Origin: Vulcanimicrobiota bacterium
Lineage (GTDB): Bacteria; Vulcanimicrobiota; Vulcanimicrobiia; Eremiobacterales; Eremiobacteraceae
NCBI GenBank assembly: GCA_019237415.1
Contig: JAFAHD010000058.1
Span: forward strand, 1 to 36,978
Reading direction: 5' to 3'
Length of the DNA stretch: 36,978 bases
Both the position numbers and the translations under genes were made by a program. This document shows positions 36,962 through 36,978 of this stretch, piece after piece (the first letter of the stretch is position 1; every line of letters begins with the position of its first letter). Below the pieces are notes generated by a model, which worked only from the letters and a program-made list of their open reading frames with translations, was not told where the DNA came from and ran no database searches.

Positions 36962-36978
36962 ATGTCGCTTGAGGTCGT
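36962..36978 (+). CDS. Start of a further CDS, truncated by window end (MSLEV...)
   Basis: ATG preceded by GGAGAGGAG overlapping end of livF. Confidence 0.5.

Overview
High-GC bacterial chromosomal window (phylum not determinable here; possibly an uncultured Eremiobacterota/WPS-2-like lineage, low confidence). It is gene-dense, with many 4-nt ATGA stop/start overlaps. I read about 40 protein genes, one tRNA-Ala(CGC), three Rho-independent terminators and several cis-elements. Main blocks: (1) SIMPL-domain protein and thpR-like 2'-5' RNA ligase; (2) OmpR/PhoB-type response regulator and HAMP kinase, followed by a secreted beta-rich protein, a two-motif aspartic protease with PDZ, and an alpha/beta hydrolase; (3) tRNA-Ala, DUF2277, TMEM175-type channel, YdeI-like protein; (4) rhomboid protease, WD40-like propeller, Kup K+ transporter, FecR/DUF6600 repeat protein; (5) DyP peroxidase and patatin; (6) HdeD, TPR protein, cysteine-less CcdA-like protein, BolA, Grx4-like; (7) CHASE3-like/PP2C phosphatase; (8) CoxD/CoxE/XdhC-type maturation cluster followed by a 13-aa Lys-rich micro-ORF with its own SD and terminator; (9) TlpA thioredoxin and two cupredoxin-like lipoproteins; (10) DUF1858-Mrp fusion and NRDE protein; (11) complete livKHMGF operon. 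Best leads: an exact 11-bp-periodic direct-repeat array just after the kinase gene (candidate response-regulator operator), the Lys-rich microgene, the paired intact/degenerate cupredoxins, the DUF1858-Mrp fusion lacking the usual Mrp CxxC, and the CcdA-like protein lacking both redox cysteines. No CRISPR array, transposase, integrase or phage gene was seen.
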